From Bacillota bacterium (GTDB taxonomy: Bacteria > Bacillota > Clostridia > Oscillospirales > Oscillospiraceae), in NCBI GenBank assembly GCA_029100605.1, contig JAQXPK010000015.1, positions 1 through 47,569 of the forward strand: 47,569 nt of DNA. The letters run 5' to 3'. The notes beneath the pieces were generated by a model. That model was not told the DNA's origin and ran no database searches. It worked only from the letters and a program-made list of their open reading frames with translations. Shown one piece after another: positions 14,628 to 23,850 of the stretch. Made by a program: the position numbers and the translations under genes. The stretch's first letter is position 1. The number at the start of each line of letters is the position of its first letter.

Positions 14628-17600
14628 ATGGAACAACCGATTTTCTTTTTGAATATGTTTCCGGACTATGAGCCGCCTGAGGTGCTGCGCGCAGCACTTT
14701 CTCAGGCGGCTATCGCCGCTGCGGACATTGACCCGGAAAGCCGGAGGGTGCACGTGGCGGTGCATGCGGAGCATTACATTCCCAGACGCCTGCTGAATCA
14801 GGCCGAGAAGGAGATTTCCGGGCTGTACGGCCTGAACAGTCTCGTCCTGACGGCAACCTATCCTGAGACGGAGCTGCCGAAAATCGAGCCGGAGGAACTG
14901 ATGCAGCTGTTCGTCCGCCGCAATTCCATGGCCCGGGGAACCCTTGCCGGCGCTCTCTGGGAATGGAACGGGTCGGATTTGACGGTAAAGCTGGCGGCAA
15001 ACGGCAAGGAAACTCTGCTGGAGCACATTCCGGCGGTGGAGCAGGAGCTGCGGGAGCGGTTTGCCGCCCCGGTGCATATCACCGTGGAAGCAGGGAAAAA
15101 CCTGGAGGGGAAAGAACTCTTCGACGCCATGGCGTCTATTCGGGATTCCGTGATGGATCACCTGCCCGCCGCCTCCGCCCAGCAGCCTAAGAAAGAGGAC
15201 AGGGCCGCCGCTGCCAGCGACACCTTCTACGGCAAGCCCTTCAAGGGCACGCCTGTGCCCATGAAAGACCTGAGCCTGGATATGGGCACCGTCATCGTGG
15301 AGGGCAAGGTTTTTGCCGTTGACCACAAGGAGCTGAAAAAGCGCAACGCCTATGTGGTGAAATTCGACATGACGGACAACACCAATTCCGTCCGGGTCAG
15401 CCGCTTCATGGAGGCGGGGGAGGCCAAGCCCATTCTGGAAAACGTTCAGATTGGCTCCGTCCTTCGGGTGCAGGGTAAGCTGATCGAGGATCGGTTTGAG
15501 AACGAAATGGTGCTCAAGCCCTATGCCATGCAGCCAGGCTCCATGCCAAAGCGCCAGGACACCGCTCCGGGGGAGAAGCGGGTGGAGCTGCACCTGCACA
15601 CCACCATGTCCAACATGGACGCCCTGACGGACACCGCCGCCGCCGTCAAACAGGCGGCCGCCTGGGGGCACAAGGCCATCGCCATCACCGACCACGGCGT
15701 GGCGCAGTCCTTCCCCGACGCGATGAAGGCCGCGTCCAAGGCCAAGGTGGCGGGCACCGACGAGAATATTAAGATTCTCTACGGCTGTGAAGGATATTAT
15801 GTAAACGATGTAGACGACCGCATTGTTGTCCACGGCACCCAGGACATGGCCTTTGACCAGGAATTTGTGGCCTTTGACCTGGAAACCACCGGTCTTTCCT
15901 CCCGCTGCGACCGTATCATCGAAATCGGCGCGGTGGTTTTGAAAAACGGGGAGGAGGTGGATCGCTTCCAGACCTTTGTCGACCCGGAGCGTCCTCTGGA
16001 GCGAAAGATCGTGGAGCTCACCGGCATCACCGATGAGATGCTGCAGGGTGCGCCCAAAATCGAGGAAGTGCTGCCGAAATTCCTGGAGTTCGTGGGGGAT
16101 CGGGTGCTGGTTGCCCACAATTCCGACTTTGACACCGGCTTCATCCGCGCCGAGTGTGAGCGCCTGGGCTATGACTACCATTACACGGCGGCGGACACCC
16201 TCATTCTCTCCCAGAATCTGCTGCCCCAGCTGAACAAATTCAAACTGAACATCGTCTCCAACGCCCTGAGCCTGCCGGACTTCAACCATCACCGGGCGGC
16301 GGACGACGCCATGACCTGCGGCCTGATTATGGCAAAGCTCATGGCAAAACTGGAGGAAGAGCACGACATCCACACCCTTCAGGCCATCAATCCTGCGATG
16401 ACCCAGCTCCGCTCCGGCGGGCGCATTACCGATCGACAGGCGCGGCACATCATTCTCTTTGCCAAAAATCAGGTGGGACTGCGCAACCTCTACCACCTGA
16501 TTTCCGATTCCAACCTGGAATACTTCCGCCGGGTGCCCCGGATGCCCAAATCCGACATTCTCAAGCTCCGGGAGGGTTTGCTCATCGGCTCCGCCTGCGA
16601 GGCGGGGGAACTGTTCCAGGCCATTCTCGACAGGAAGAGCGATGACGAACTGAAGCGCATCGCCTCATTCTATGATTTTCTGGAGATTCAGCCCCTGGCG
16701 AACAACCGCTTCATGCTGGCAAACGAAAAATACGAGGCCAAAACCGACGAAGACCTCCGGGATTACAACCGGAAGATCGTCCGCCTGGGGGAGGAACTGG
16801 GAAAACCGGTGGTTGCCACCGGCGACGTTCACTTCCTCAACCCTGAGGACGAGATATTCCGCCACATATTGCTTGCCACCAAGGGCTTTGACGACGCGGA
16901 CAAGGAAATGCCTCTGTACTTCCGCACCACTGACGATATGCTCCGGGAATTTTCCTACCTGGGTGAGGAAAAGGCCTATGAGGTGGTGGTGACCAACCCC
17001 AACCGTATCGCCGATATGTGCGAGTCTCTGCGCCCGGTGCCCCACAACCTCTTTGCCCCCAAGATCGAAAATTCCGTGGAGGACCTGAAGAATCTGGTTT
17101 ACACCAAATTCCACCGGCTCTACGGGGACAACCCCCCGGAGCTGATGGTCAAGCGGGTGGAGACGGAGCTGCACGACATCATCAACTGCCACTACGACGT
17201 GATCTATATGTCCGCCCAAAAATTGGTGCAGAACTCTCTGGAGCACGGCTATCTGGTTGGATCCCGAGGCTCCGTGGGCTCCTCTATCGTGGCATACATG
17301 GCGGGCATCACCGAGGTCAACTCCTTCCCGCCCCATTATCGCTGCCCCAACCCGAAATGCAAGTACACCACCTTCGACGTGCCCAAGGGCTACGGCTGCG
17401 GCGCGGATCTGCCGGACGCCATATGCCCCAAGTGCGGTACGAAGTTTGAAAAGGACGGGTTCAACATCCCCTTCGAGACGTTCCTTGGCTTCGGCGGCGA
17501 CAAGGTGCCGGATATTGACCTGAACTTTTCCGGAGAATATCAGGCGAAAGCCCATGCTTACTGCATTGAAATGTTCGGTAAATCCCATGTTTTCCGGGCG

Positions 17601-18935
17601 GGCACCATCGGCACCGTGGCGGAAAAGACCGCCTTCGGCTATGTGAAAAAGTACCTCTCCGACCGGGGAAAAACCGCTTCCCGGGCGGAGGAAGCCCGGC
17701 TCGCCGCCGGGTGCGTGGGCGTTCGGCGAACCACGGGCCAGCATCCCGGCGGCTTGGTGGTCATCCCCCAGGAGAATGAAATCTGGGATTTCTGCCCGGT
17801 GCAGCATCCAGCGGACGATCCCAACGCCGACCAGATCACCACCCATTTTGAGTATCACTCCATGGAGGAAAACCTCCTGAAGCTGGATATGCTGGGTCAC
17901 GACGACCCCACCATGATCCGTATGATGGAGGATATGACGGGCATCGACGCCAAGACCATTCCCTTGGACGACAAGGACACCATGTCCATCTTTACCTCCT
18001 CCAAGGTGCTGGGCTATGAGGACGATCCCATTCTCGGCCCCACCGGGGCGGTGGCTATCCCGGAGTTCAACACCCGGTTCACCCGGGGAATGCTGATGGA
18101 CACCATGCCAACCCGGTTTGATACCCTGCTTCGGCTGTCCGGCTTCTCCCATGGCACCGACGTGTGGCTGGGAAACGCAAAGGATCTGATTACCTCCAAG
18201 ACCGCCACTGTCGATCAGGCCATCGGCTGCCGGGACGACATTATGCTCTATCTGATTTCCTGCGGTATGCCGGAAAAGCGCTCCTTCAAAATCATGGAAG
18301 CCGTGCGTAAGGGCAGGGGACTGCCCGAGGGCGCGGAGGAGGAGATGAAGGCGGCGGGGGTGCCGGATTGGTACATCGGCTCCTGCAAGAAAATCAAGTA
18401 CCTGTTCCCCAAGGCTCACGCCGTGGCCTACGTCATGATGGCCTTCCGCATCGCCTGGTTCAAGGTGCACCATCCCCTTGCCTTTTACGCGGCCTATTTC
18501 TACCGCCGCAGCCAGAAGGGAGGCTTTGACGCAGTGCTGATGACCCACGGGAAGGAGGCGGTGGTGGCGAACATCGAGGCCATCGAGCATAACGAAAACG
18601 CCACGGACAAGGACGAGGATCTGCTGACCACCCTGGAGGTTGCCTACGAATACTATATCCGAGGGTTCGCGTTTTTGCCCATCAGCATCTACGAGAGCCA
18701 CGCAACCAAGTTCCTCATCAAAGACGGCAAGCTCCTGCCGCCCTTTGTGGCGATTTCCGGCCTGGGCGAAAACGCAGCCTGGGATCTGATGAAGGGGCGG
18801 GAGGGCAAGACCTTCCTGTCCGTGGAAGAGGTAGCCGCCGCCTGCCCCAAGGTGTCCAAGACCCATATCCAGATGCTCAAGGAGGCAGGCGCTTTCGGCG
18901 ACCTGCCGGATACCAGCCAGGTCAGCTTCTTCTGA
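14628..18935 (+). CDS. polC: DNA polymerase III alpha subunit, PolC type
   Basis: This complete Gram-positive replicative polymerase has about 1435 residues, the usual PolC size. In order: N-terminal domain; OB fold (about 220-300); first PHP segment with [14 protein letters not shown] (about 318); an inserted DEDD 3'-5' exonuclease starting [13 protein letters not shown] (about 412); second PHP part; a zinc-binding stretch with paired cysteines (about 905-940); the polymerase palm with [10 protein letters not shown] (about 961); and the C-terminal domains. ATG 14628 is chosen. TTG 14622, overlapping the ispG stop as TTGA, is also possible. The reading frame is intact. Confidence 0.98.
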   Translation: MEQPIFFLNMFPDYEPPEVLRAALSQAAIAAADIDPESRRVHVAVHAEHYIPRRLLNQAEKEISGLYGLNSLVLTATYPETELPKIEPEELMQLFVRRNSMARGTLAGALWEWNGSDLTVKLAANGKETLLEHIPAVEQELRERFAAPVHITVEAGKNLEGKELFDAMASIRDSVMDHLPAASAQQPKKEDRAAAASDTFYGKPFKGTPVPMKDLSLDMGTVIVEGKVFAVDHKELKKRNAYVVKFDMTDNTNSVRVSRFMEAGEAKPILENVQIGSVLRVQGKLIEDRFENEMVLKPYAMQPGSMPKRQDTAPGEKRVELHLHTTMSNMDALTDTAAAVKQAAAWGHKAIAITDHGVAQSFPDAMKAASKAKVAGTDENIKILYGCEGYYVNDVDDRIVVHGTQDMAFDQEFVAFDLETTGLSSRCDRIIEIGAVVLKNGEEVDRFQTFVDPERPLERKIVELTGITDEMLQGAPKIEEVLPKFLEFVGDRVLVAHNSDFDTGFIRAECERLGYDYHYTAADTLILSQNLLPQLNKFKLNIVSNALSLPDFNHHRAADDAMTCGLIMAKLMAKLEEEHDIHTLQAINPAMTQLRSGGRITDRQARHIILFAKNQVGLRNLYHLISDSNLEYFRRVPRMPKSDILKLREGLLIGSACEAGELFQAILDRKSDDELKRIASFYDFLEIQPLANNRFMLANEKYEAKTDEDLRDYNRKIVRLGEELGKPVVATGDVHFLNPEDEIFRHILLATKGFDDADKEMPLYFRTTDDMLREFSYLGEEKAYEVVVTNPNRIADMCESLRPVPHNLFAPKIENSVEDLKNLVYTKFHRLYGDNPPELMVKRVETELHDIINCHYDVIYMSAQKLVQNSLEHGYLVGSRGSVGSSIVAYMAGITEVNSFPPHYRCPNPKCKYTTFDVPKGYGCGADLPDAICPKCGTKFEKDGFNIPFETFLGFGGDKVPDIDLNFSGEYQAKAHAYCIEMFGKSHVFRAGTIGTVAEKTAFGYVKKYLSDRGKTASRAEEARLAAGCVGVRRTTGQHPGGLVVIPQENEIWDFCPVQHPADDPNADQITTHFEYHSMEENLLKLDMLGHDDPTMIRMMEDMTGIDAKTIPLDDKDTMSIFTSSKVLGYEDDPILGPTGAVAIPEFNTRFTRGMLMDTMPTRFDTLLRLSGFSHGTDVWLGNAKDLITSKTATVDQAIGCRDDIMLYLISCGMPEKRSFKIMEAVRKGRGLPEGAEEEMKAAGVPDWYIGSCKKIKYLFPKAHAVAYVMMAFRIAWFKVHHPLAFYAAYFYRRSQKGGFDAVLMTHGKEAVVANIEAIEHNENATDKDEDLLTTLEVAYEYYIRGFAFLPISIYESHATKFLIKDGKLLPPFVAISGLGENAAWDLMKGREGKTFLSVEEVAAACPKVSKTHIQMLKEAGAFGDLPDTSQVSFF

Positions 18936-18940
18936 CGGAA

Positions 18941-18970
18941 AAACCGGGGCGCGGAAGCGCTCCGGTTTCT
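18941..18970 (+). terminator. Terminator after polC
   Basis: AAACCGG-GCGC/GCGC-CCGGTTT with a GGAA loop starts 5 bases after the polC stop. The T-run is short and interrupted (TTTCTGCTT). Confidence 0.65.
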
Positions 18971-18972
18971 GC

Positions 18973-19001
18973 TTGCAAATGGCAGGGCTTTGTGATATTA
19001 T
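18973..19001 (+). promoter_or_regulatory. udp promoter
   Basis: TTGCAA (18973-18978), 17 bases and TATTAT (18996-19001) with an upstream TGA triplet give an extended -10 promoter 32 bases before the ATG. No CytR- or DeoR-type operator was recognised. Confidence 0.65.
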
Positions 19002-19033
19002 ATCAATACGAATCAAAAAAGAAGGGTGATTTT

Positions 19034-19807
19034 ATGCAGGATATTGGTATGCAGTTCCACATTCACTGCAAGCAGGGCGACGTGGGGCGGTATGTGTTTC
19101 TCCCCGGCGACCCCGGGCGGTGCCAGTCTATTGCCAGCTACTTTGACAATCCTGTCCATATCGGTATGAACCGGGAATTCAATGTCTACACCGGTACGAT
19201 GCTGGGGGAGAAGGTTACGGTCTGCTCCACCGGCATCGGCGGCCCCTCGGCCTCCATCGCCATGGAGGAGCTGGCTGCCATCGGCGCGGATACCTTCATC
19301 CGGGTGGGCACCTGCGGCGGCATCGACATGGACGTGATGCCGGGAGACGTGGTGGTGGCGACGGGTGCCATCCGGTTTGAACACACCTCCCTGGAGTACG
19401 CGCCCATTGAGTACCCCGCTGTGCCGGATTTTGAAATCACGGCGGCACTGAAATCCGCCAGCGAGGATCTGGGCTACCGCACCCACACCGGCGTTGTCCA
19501 GTGCAAGGATTCCTTCTACGGTCAGCACAGTCCGGAAAAATCCCCGGTTTCCTACGAGCTGCTGCAAAAGTGGGAGAGCTGGAAGCGCCTGGGGGTGAAG
19601 GCCAGCGAGATGGAATCCGCCGCCCTGTTCGTAGTAGCCGCCGCGCTGCACGTTCGCTGTGGCAGCTGCTTCCATGCGGTGTGGAACCAGGAGCGGGAAA
19701 AAGCAGGACTGTTTATGCCCATGACCGAGGATACCGCCGGCGCGGTGAAGGTGGGCATTGAGGCCATGAAGCGGATCATTGCCGCGGACAAGGCAAAAAA
19801 GGGATGA
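19034..19807 (+). CDS. udp: Uridine phosphorylase-type nucleoside phosphorylase
   Basis: This 257-residue enzyme of the PNP/UDP family cleaves a nucleoside with phosphate to base plus (deoxy)ribose-1-phosphate. The phosphate-binding GDPGR is at about 23. The family signature runs [16 protein letters not shown] and then IRVGTCGGI, with KDSFYGQ and [10 protein letters not shown] later. The [12 protein letters not shown] form and the KDSFYGQ segment favour uridine over purine substrates, but specificity is inferred. ATG 19034 has AGAAGG upstream; longer in-frame starts would overlap the promoter. It is a single-gene unit between terminators. Confidence 0.85.
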   Translation: MQDIGMQFHIHCKQGDVGRYVFLPGDPGRCQSIASYFDNPVHIGMNREFNVYTGTMLGEKVTVCSTGIGGPSASIAMEELAAIGADTFIRVGTCGGIDMDVMPGDVVVATGAIRFEHTSLEYAPIEYPAVPDFEITAALKSASEDLGYRTHTGVVQCKDSFYGQHSPEKSPVSYELLQKWESWKRLGVKASEMESAALFVVAAALHVRCGSCFHAVWNQEREKAGLFMPMTEDTAGAVKVGIEAMKRIIAADKAKKG

Positions 19808-19808
19808 T

Positions 19809-19849
19809 ACAGCAAAAGCAGGACTGCCAATCAGTCCTGCTTTTGCTGT
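19809..19849. terminator. Strong convergent hairpin terminator
   Basis: An 18-base perfect stem (19809-19826 with 19832-19849, loop CCAAT) lies 2 bases after the udp stop, between converging genes. TTTT runs lie inside the arms, with T6 further out on the minus strand. There is no classic tail, but it probably ends both transcripts. Confidence 0.65.
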
Positions 19850-19914
19850 ACATCAGCGATTCGGAAGCCCCAATTATCCACCGTGAAAAAAGGTACGGGG
19901 CGGTCGGCGGGGAA

Positions 19915-20235
19915 TCAAACCTCCTGATACCGGATAAAATCCAGGGTCAGATAGTCCAGATAGACCTGCTTGTCCGGGGTCTTGCCCATGGTGACCCGGT
20001 GGCAGTTGACCTCCCAGACGGGGGAGCCTTCCAGAGTGCCCTTCTGAATTTCAAAAACGTGGTTCCAGCTTCTGCCCTCCATGTAGGGGGTGTCCTGCCG
20101 GATGCGGATCAGCTCCAGACGACGGAAATTGAAGGTGGGGAAGGCGTTCTTCACGATGGTTTCAAACAGAACCTCCGCGTCCCGGACGCTGCCCAGCTCA
20201 AAGGTGCTGCGGATCATTGCGCCATAGTCTTGCAT
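19915..20235 (-). CDS. Small conserved-looking protein paired with a thioesterase
   Basis: I do not recognise this 106-residue soluble protein. It contains a run of alternating hydrophobic and charged residues (FRRLELIRIRQDTPYMEG, then WNHVFEIQKG) typical of beta strands, and ends in an aromatic-rich segment. Translation is well supported: AAGGAGG lies 7 bases before the ATG and only 12 bases separate it from the upstream thioesterase gene, so the two form one operon. A role in the same acyl-CoA-related step is possible but not shown. Confidence 0.65.
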   Translation of the reverse strand: MQDYGAMIRSTFELGSVRDAEVLFETIVKNAFPTFNFRRLELIRIRQDTPYMEGRSWNHVFEIQKGTLEGSPVWEVNCHRVTMGKTPDKQVYLDYLTLDFIRYQEV

Positions 20236-20247
20236 AAAATAACCTCC

Positions 20248-20634
20248 TTACAGCTTTGCGTATGCTTTGTCCAAAAACTTCTGACTGTTGACGATTACCC
20301 GGGTGTGAGTGCCCCGACCGATCTCTCCAGCCTCGTCAAAGGCACGAACCGCAAAGGTGACGACCTTTCCCTCCACGGCGGTGACCTCCGCTTCCGCCCG
20401 AACCTCCAGCCCCACCGGGGTGGCGGCCACGTGTTCGATGTTCAGCGCGGTGCCCACGGTGGTCTGACCCTCCTCCAGAGCATCTGCCACGGCGTTGCAA
20501 GCCGCTCCCTCCATCAAGGCAACCATGCAGGGGGTTGCGTAGACCAGCAGGTCGCCGGAGCCGACCTCCCTGGCGGTATCCTCCCGTTCGCAGAGCGTTT
20601 CCGCTCCGCCTTTCAAGCCAATGGTAATTCCCAT
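20248..20634 (-). CDS. FlK-like hotdog-fold acyl-CoA thioesterase
   Basis: This 128-residue single-domain hotdog protein resembles fluoroacetyl-CoA thioesterase FlK and its many relatives. YATPCMVALMEGAACNAVADAL carries the helix with the conserved Glu, and TTVGTALNIEHVAATPVG and GTHTRVIVN are the following family strands. Most FlK-like proteins hydrolyse unknown small acyl-CoAs; resistance to fluoroacetate should not be assumed. It has a strong own promoter divergent from pncB and is followed by a small partner gene. Confidence 0.8.
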   Translation of the reverse strand: MGITIGLKGGAETLCEREDTAREVGSGDLLVYATPCMVALMEGAACNAVADALEEGQTTVGTALNIEHVAATPVGLEVRAEAEVTAVEGKVVTFAVRAFDEAGEIGRGTHTRVIVNSQKFLDKAYAKL

Positions 20635-20660
20635 CAGGTATCACGACCTTTCTACTGTTC

Positions 20661-20689
20661 ATGATACTCGAAATTTCGGAGTGTGTCAA
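20661..20689 (-). promoter_or_regulatory. Promoter of the thioesterase operon
   Basis: On the minus strand TTGACA (20684-20689), 17 bases and TATCAT (20661-20666). It lies back to back with the pncB promoter, with only 9 bases between the two -35 boxes, so one bound regulator could affect both. Confidence 0.75.
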
Positions 20690-20698
20690 CGAAAAAGG

Positions 20699-20727
20699 TT
20701 GCTATTTTCCGCTGGGTTTTGTATAAT
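20699..20727 (+). promoter_or_regulatory. pncB promoter
   Basis: TTGCTA (20699-20704), 17 bases and TATAAT (20722-20727), 31 bases before the pncB ATG. Confidence 0.7.
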
Positions 20728-20757
20728 AACCGCAAATCCATAAATGAGGTGACCAGT

Positions 20758-22209
20758 ATGGTTGTCAACGACAAGCTGAACCTGACCATGCTCTGCGATT
20801 TCTATGAACTGACCATGGGCGCGGGGTATTTTGCCAACGGCTATGCCGACCGCATCACGTATTTTGACCTCTTTTTCCGCCGCTGCCCCGACGGGGGCGG
20901 CTTTGCCATCGCGGCGGGGCTGGAGCAGATCGTTCAGTACATTCAGGAACTGCATTTTGACCCGGAGGATATTGGATACCTTCGGAGCCGGAACTGCTTC
21001 AGCGAGGAATTCCTGAAATATCTGGCAGACTTCCGATTCACCGGCGACATCTGGGCGGTGCCGGAAGGTACACCCATTTTTCCCCGGGAACCCATCATCA
21101 CCGTGCGGGCACCTGCCATTCAGGCGCAGCTTGTTGAAACCTATCTTCTGCTGTGCGTCAATCACCAGAGCCTGATCGCCACCAAGGCCAACCGGGTGGT
21201 GCGCGCCGCCGAGGGGCGCACCGTTCTGGAATTCGGCTCCCGCCGGGCTCAGGGCGCGGACGCCGCTATCCTGGGGGCGAGAGCTGCCTACATCGGCGGC
21301 TGCAACGGCACCGCCTGCACCATTTCTGACCAGCTCTTCGGCGTCCATGCCGGGGGCACCATGGCACACGCCTGGGTACAGATGTTCGACAGCGAGTATG
21401 AGGCCTTCGTGGCCTACGCGAAGATGTTCCCCAACAACGCGGTGCTGCTGGTGGACACCTATAATACCCTGAAATCCGGCGTCCCCAACGCCATCCGGGC
21501 ATTCAACGAGGTGCTGAAACCCCTGGGCATTCAAAAGTGCGGCATCCGGCTGGATTCCGGCGATTTGGCCTACCTGACTCGGGAAGCCCGGAAAATGCTG
21601 GACGACGCGGGGTGGACGCAGTGCCAGATTTCCGTGTCCAACTCTCTGGATGAGTACATCATCCGGGACATCCTCCGCCAGGGAGCCCAGATCGATATGT
21701 TCGGCGTGGGCGAGCGGCTGATTACCGCCAAAAGCGAGCCGGTGTTCGGCGGTGTATACAAGCTGGCGGCTATTGAGGAGCCGGACGGCACGGTGGTGCC
21801 CAAGATCAAGATTTCCGAAAACGTGGAGAAGATCACCAATCCCCACTTTAAGAAGCTCTACCGCTTTTATGCCAAGGACACCGGCAAGGCCATCGCGGAC
21901 TACCTGACGGTCTACGACGAGACTGTGGACGATTCCAAGGATCTGACGATTTTTGACCCGGAGGCTACCTGGAAAACCAAGAGGATCCACAACTTCACCG
22001 CCAAGGAGCTGCAGGTGCCCATTTTCCAAGGCGGCAAGCTGGTTTATAAGCTGCCCTCCCTGGAGGAGATCCGCACCTACTGCCTGTCTCAGGTGGATAC
22101 CCTGTGGGACGAGGTCAAACGCTTTGACAATCCCCAGACCTACTATGTGGACTTGAGCCAGAAGCTCTGGGACATCAAGTACGACCTGCTGAAATCCAAT
22201 GGCAAATAA
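20758..22209 (+). CDS. pncB: Nicotinate phosphoribosyltransferase
   Basis: This 483-residue enzyme makes nicotinate mononucleotide from nicotinate and PRPP in NAD salvage. LTMLCDFYELTMGAGYF opens the protein. EFGSRRAQG and GCNGTACT form the substrate and PRPP site, and GIRLDSGDLAYL is the second phosphate loop. The ORF could start earlier at 20683, but that would include the promoter; ATG 20758 follows GAGGTGACC. The stop overlaps the next gene by 11 bases, so a membrane protein is made with it. Confidence 0.95.
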   Translation: MVVNDKLNLTMLCDFYELTMGAGYFANGYADRITYFDLFFRRCPDGGGFAIAAGLEQIVQYIQELHFDPEDIGYLRSRNCFSEEFLKYLADFRFTGDIWAVPEGTPIFPREPIITVRAPAIQAQLVETYLLLCVNHQSLIATKANRVVRAAEGRTVLEFGSRRAQGADAAILGARAAYIGGCNGTACTISDQLFGVHAGGTMAHAWVQMFDSEYEAFVAYAKMFPNNAVLLVDTYNTLKSGVPNAIRAFNEVLKPLGIQKCGIRLDSGDLAYLTREARKMLDDAGWTQCQISVSNSLDEYIIRDILRQGAQIDMFGVGERLITAKSEPVFGGVYKLAAIEEPDGTVVPKIKISENVEKITNPHFKKLYRFYAKDTGKAIADYLTVYDETVDDSKDLTIFDPEATWKTKRIHNFTAKELQVPIFQGGKLVYKLPSLEEIRTYCLSQVDTLWDEVKRFDNPQTYYVDLSQKLWDIKYDLLKSNGK

Positions 22210-22708
22210 GCGATCTCAGGCGTCCAACGTGGCGCTGGGCGGGGTGCTGGCGGCGCTGGCTGTGGTGATTATGAGCCTGGGCACCATTATCCCCGTGGCG
22301 ACATACGTGTGTCCCATGCTCTGTGCGGTGCTGCTGCAAATCGTGCTGAAACTATGCGGAGCCCGGATCGCCTGGGCCTGGTACGGGGCGGTGGCGATTC
22401 TTTCGGCGCTGCTGGCGCCGGACAAGGAAGCGGCGGCGGTGTTCGTGTTTTTGGGCTATTACCCCATTGTCAAGCCCCGATTGGACGGTACGAAGCTGCG
22501 GTGGCTGTGGAAAGGGCTGCTGTTCAACGGCTCCGTGCTGGTGATGTACTGGCTGCTCATCCGGCTGCTCGGGTTGGAGCAGGTGGCGGCGGATTTTGCG
22601 GGGATGGGCGGTGCCATGCTGGCGACGCTCCTGATTCTGGGAAATGTGACCTTCTTCCTGCTGGACAGGCTGCTGGGGATTCGCCCGAAAAGACGGGGCA
22701 GGGGATAG
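22199..22708 (+). CDS. Membrane protein coupled to pncB
   Basis: This 169-residue protein has about five membrane-spanning segments, a basic C-terminal tail and the motif GYYPIVKPRLDG after the third or fourth helix. It recalls small membrane proteins and ECF-transporter S-like components of Clostridia, but I cannot assign a named family. The gene starts inside the end of pncB (11-base overlap) with no strong ribosome site, so translation is probably coupled. Because its expression is tied to nicotinate salvage, uptake of niacin or a precursor is a reasonable guess, no more. Confidence 0.7.
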   Translation: MANKRSQASNVALGGVLAALAVVIMSLGTIIPVATYVCPMLCAVLLQIVLKLCGARIAWAWYGAVAILSALLAPDKEAAAVFVFLGYYPIVKPRLDGTKLRWLWKGLLFNGSVLVMYWLLIRLLGLEQVAADFAGMGGAMLATLLILGNVTFFLLDRLLGIRPKRRGRG

Positions 22709-22712
22709 CGGT

Positions 22713-22964
22713 ATGTGGTATCTGTATATTCTGAAGTGCGGCGACGGCTCCCTGTACACCGGCATTACCACGGATGTGGACAAGCGCTTGGAAGCCCACC
22801 GCAGCGGCAAGGGCGCGAAATACACCCGGGGAAGAGCGCCTTTGGAACTGAAGTACCGGGAACTGTGCGGCACCCACTCCCAGGCGCTGAAGCGGGAGCT
22901 GGAGGTCAAGGGACTGACCCGTGAGGAAAAACAGGCTTTGATTGCCAGCGTCAGCAGCGAATAG
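22713..22964 (+). CDS. GIY-YIG domain protein (YhbQ/YazA type)
   Basis: This 83-residue single GIY-YIG nuclease-fold protein has YLYILKCGDGSLYTGITTD as the core motif, then KYTRGRAPLEL and the helix with the conserved Glu. Length and layout match the UPF0213 group, small proteins of uncertain role, thought to act on DNA in some bacteria. It starts 4 bases after the membrane protein and ends at a terminator. Confidence 0.88.
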   Translation: MWYLYILKCGDGSLYTGITTDVDKRLEAHRSGKGAKYTRGRAPLELKYRELCGTHSQALKRELEVKGLTREEKQALIASVSSE

Positions 22965-22969
22965 AGCAA

Positions 22970-22995
22970 AACGGCGTCCCGACCGGGACGCCGTA
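22970..22995. terminator. Bidirectional terminator
   Basis: ACGGCGTCCC/GGGACGCCGT with loop GACC. On the minus strand TTTTGC follows, making it the terminator of the traX-like gene; on the plus strand it ends the pncB operon with a weaker tail. Confidence 0.75.
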
Positions 22996-23006
22996 GTTCA
23001 TATTTG

Positions 23007-23756
23007 TCAAAAATTGGCGGCGGCGGTGACAAAGCCCGCGCCCCACAGCGCGACGCGGAGAAGGCCGCAGACGGCAAGATGCGCCGGGTAATAGGCGTAG
23101 AACAGCTTGCCCATGCCCTTCCACTGACCCCGTTCCCCGTTATACAGCCGCAGCAGCGGGATGGTCAGGCAGGCGCCGAGCTGAACGATGGCGTAAACCT
23201 TGTCGATGAACAGAAAATAGACCAGCGCGTAGACGGAAATCCATACCATCATCCAGGTCATCTGCCTGGGGAAATTGCCCCGATAAGCGCCGAGATATAC
23301 AATCGATATGGTGGCGATACAGCTCCAGTCGGAGGGAAAGGTGATGACGCAGACCAGCAGGATGATAATGGTTTTCTGCCAGGACTTCAGCCTGTCACAG
23401 TCGTTGACCCACAGCAGCACCAGTCCCCATGCCAGCGACCAGGCCACGCTGGTCTGGTTGAACACCGTGGCCTGGAAGGGCACAAAGGGGATGCCAAAGC
23501 AGAAATTATAGGCAAAATGGGAAACAAACGCCAGCGCGAACAGCCGGATGGCGTATTTTTTGACATCGTGGGTGTAATGATACCCTTCCGCGACGAAATA
23601 CCACATAATGGGCGCGGTGAGTCTGCCAATGATGTGTGCCAGCAGCACCCACCAGACCCGGGAATAGCCGGGGCAGATCGTCCACACCAGGTGATCCAGA
23701 GTCATGGCGGCAATGGCAATGAGTTTCAGCTGGTTGGAATTCAGTCCGCGTTTCAT
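23007..23756 (-). CDS. TraX family membrane protein
   Basis: This 249-residue protein has about seven hydrophobic segments and the TraX-family opening LKLIAIAAMTLDHL, then HIIGRLTAPIMWYFVAEGY. TraX of F plasmid acetylates pilin; chromosomal homologues in Firmicutes are acyltransferase-like proteins of unknown substrate. No conjugation genes are nearby. ATG 23756 is chosen over one 15 bases upstream because GGAGG lies 8 bases before it. It has its own promoter and terminator. Confidence 0.85.
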   Translation of the reverse strand: MKRGLNSNQLKLIAIAAMTLDHLVWTICPGYSRVWWVLLAHIIGRLTAPIMWYFVAEGYHYTHDVKKYAIRLFALAFVSHFAYNFCFGIPFVPFQATVFNQTSVAWSLAWGLVLLWVNDCDRLKSWQKTIIILLVCVITFPSDWSCIATISIVYLGAYRGNFPRQMTWMMVWISVYALVYFLFIDKVYAIVQLGACLTIPLLRLYNGERGQWKGMGKLFYAYYPAHLAVCGLLRVALWGAGFVTAAANF

Positions 23757-23785
23757 GGGAGATACCTCCATCTTTTTATGGCTCC

Positions 23786-23814
23786 ATTATAGGAAATCCA
23801 CGCCCAGAAAGCAA
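23786..23814 (-). promoter_or_regulatory. traX-like gene promoter
   Basis: On the minus strand TTGCTT (23809-23814), 17 bases and TATAAT (23786-23791), about 30 bases before the start codon. Confidence 0.7.
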
Positions 23815-23844
23815 GGGAAACTCTCCGGAAATTTATCCGGAGAG
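23815..23844 (-). terminator. Terminator of the AbrB-lyase-transporter operon
   Basis: CTCTCCGG/CCGGAGAG with an 8-base AT-rich loop, followed on the minus strand by TTTCCCTT, 6 bases after the DMT transporter stop. Confidence 0.7.
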
Positions 23845-23850
23845 CTCATG

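Noticed and set aside
23007..23756. Whether the TraX-like gene marks an integrated conjugative element.
   Set aside because: No relaxase, mating-pair, integrase or attachment repeats are nearby, and chromosomal TraX-domain proteins are common in Clostridia.
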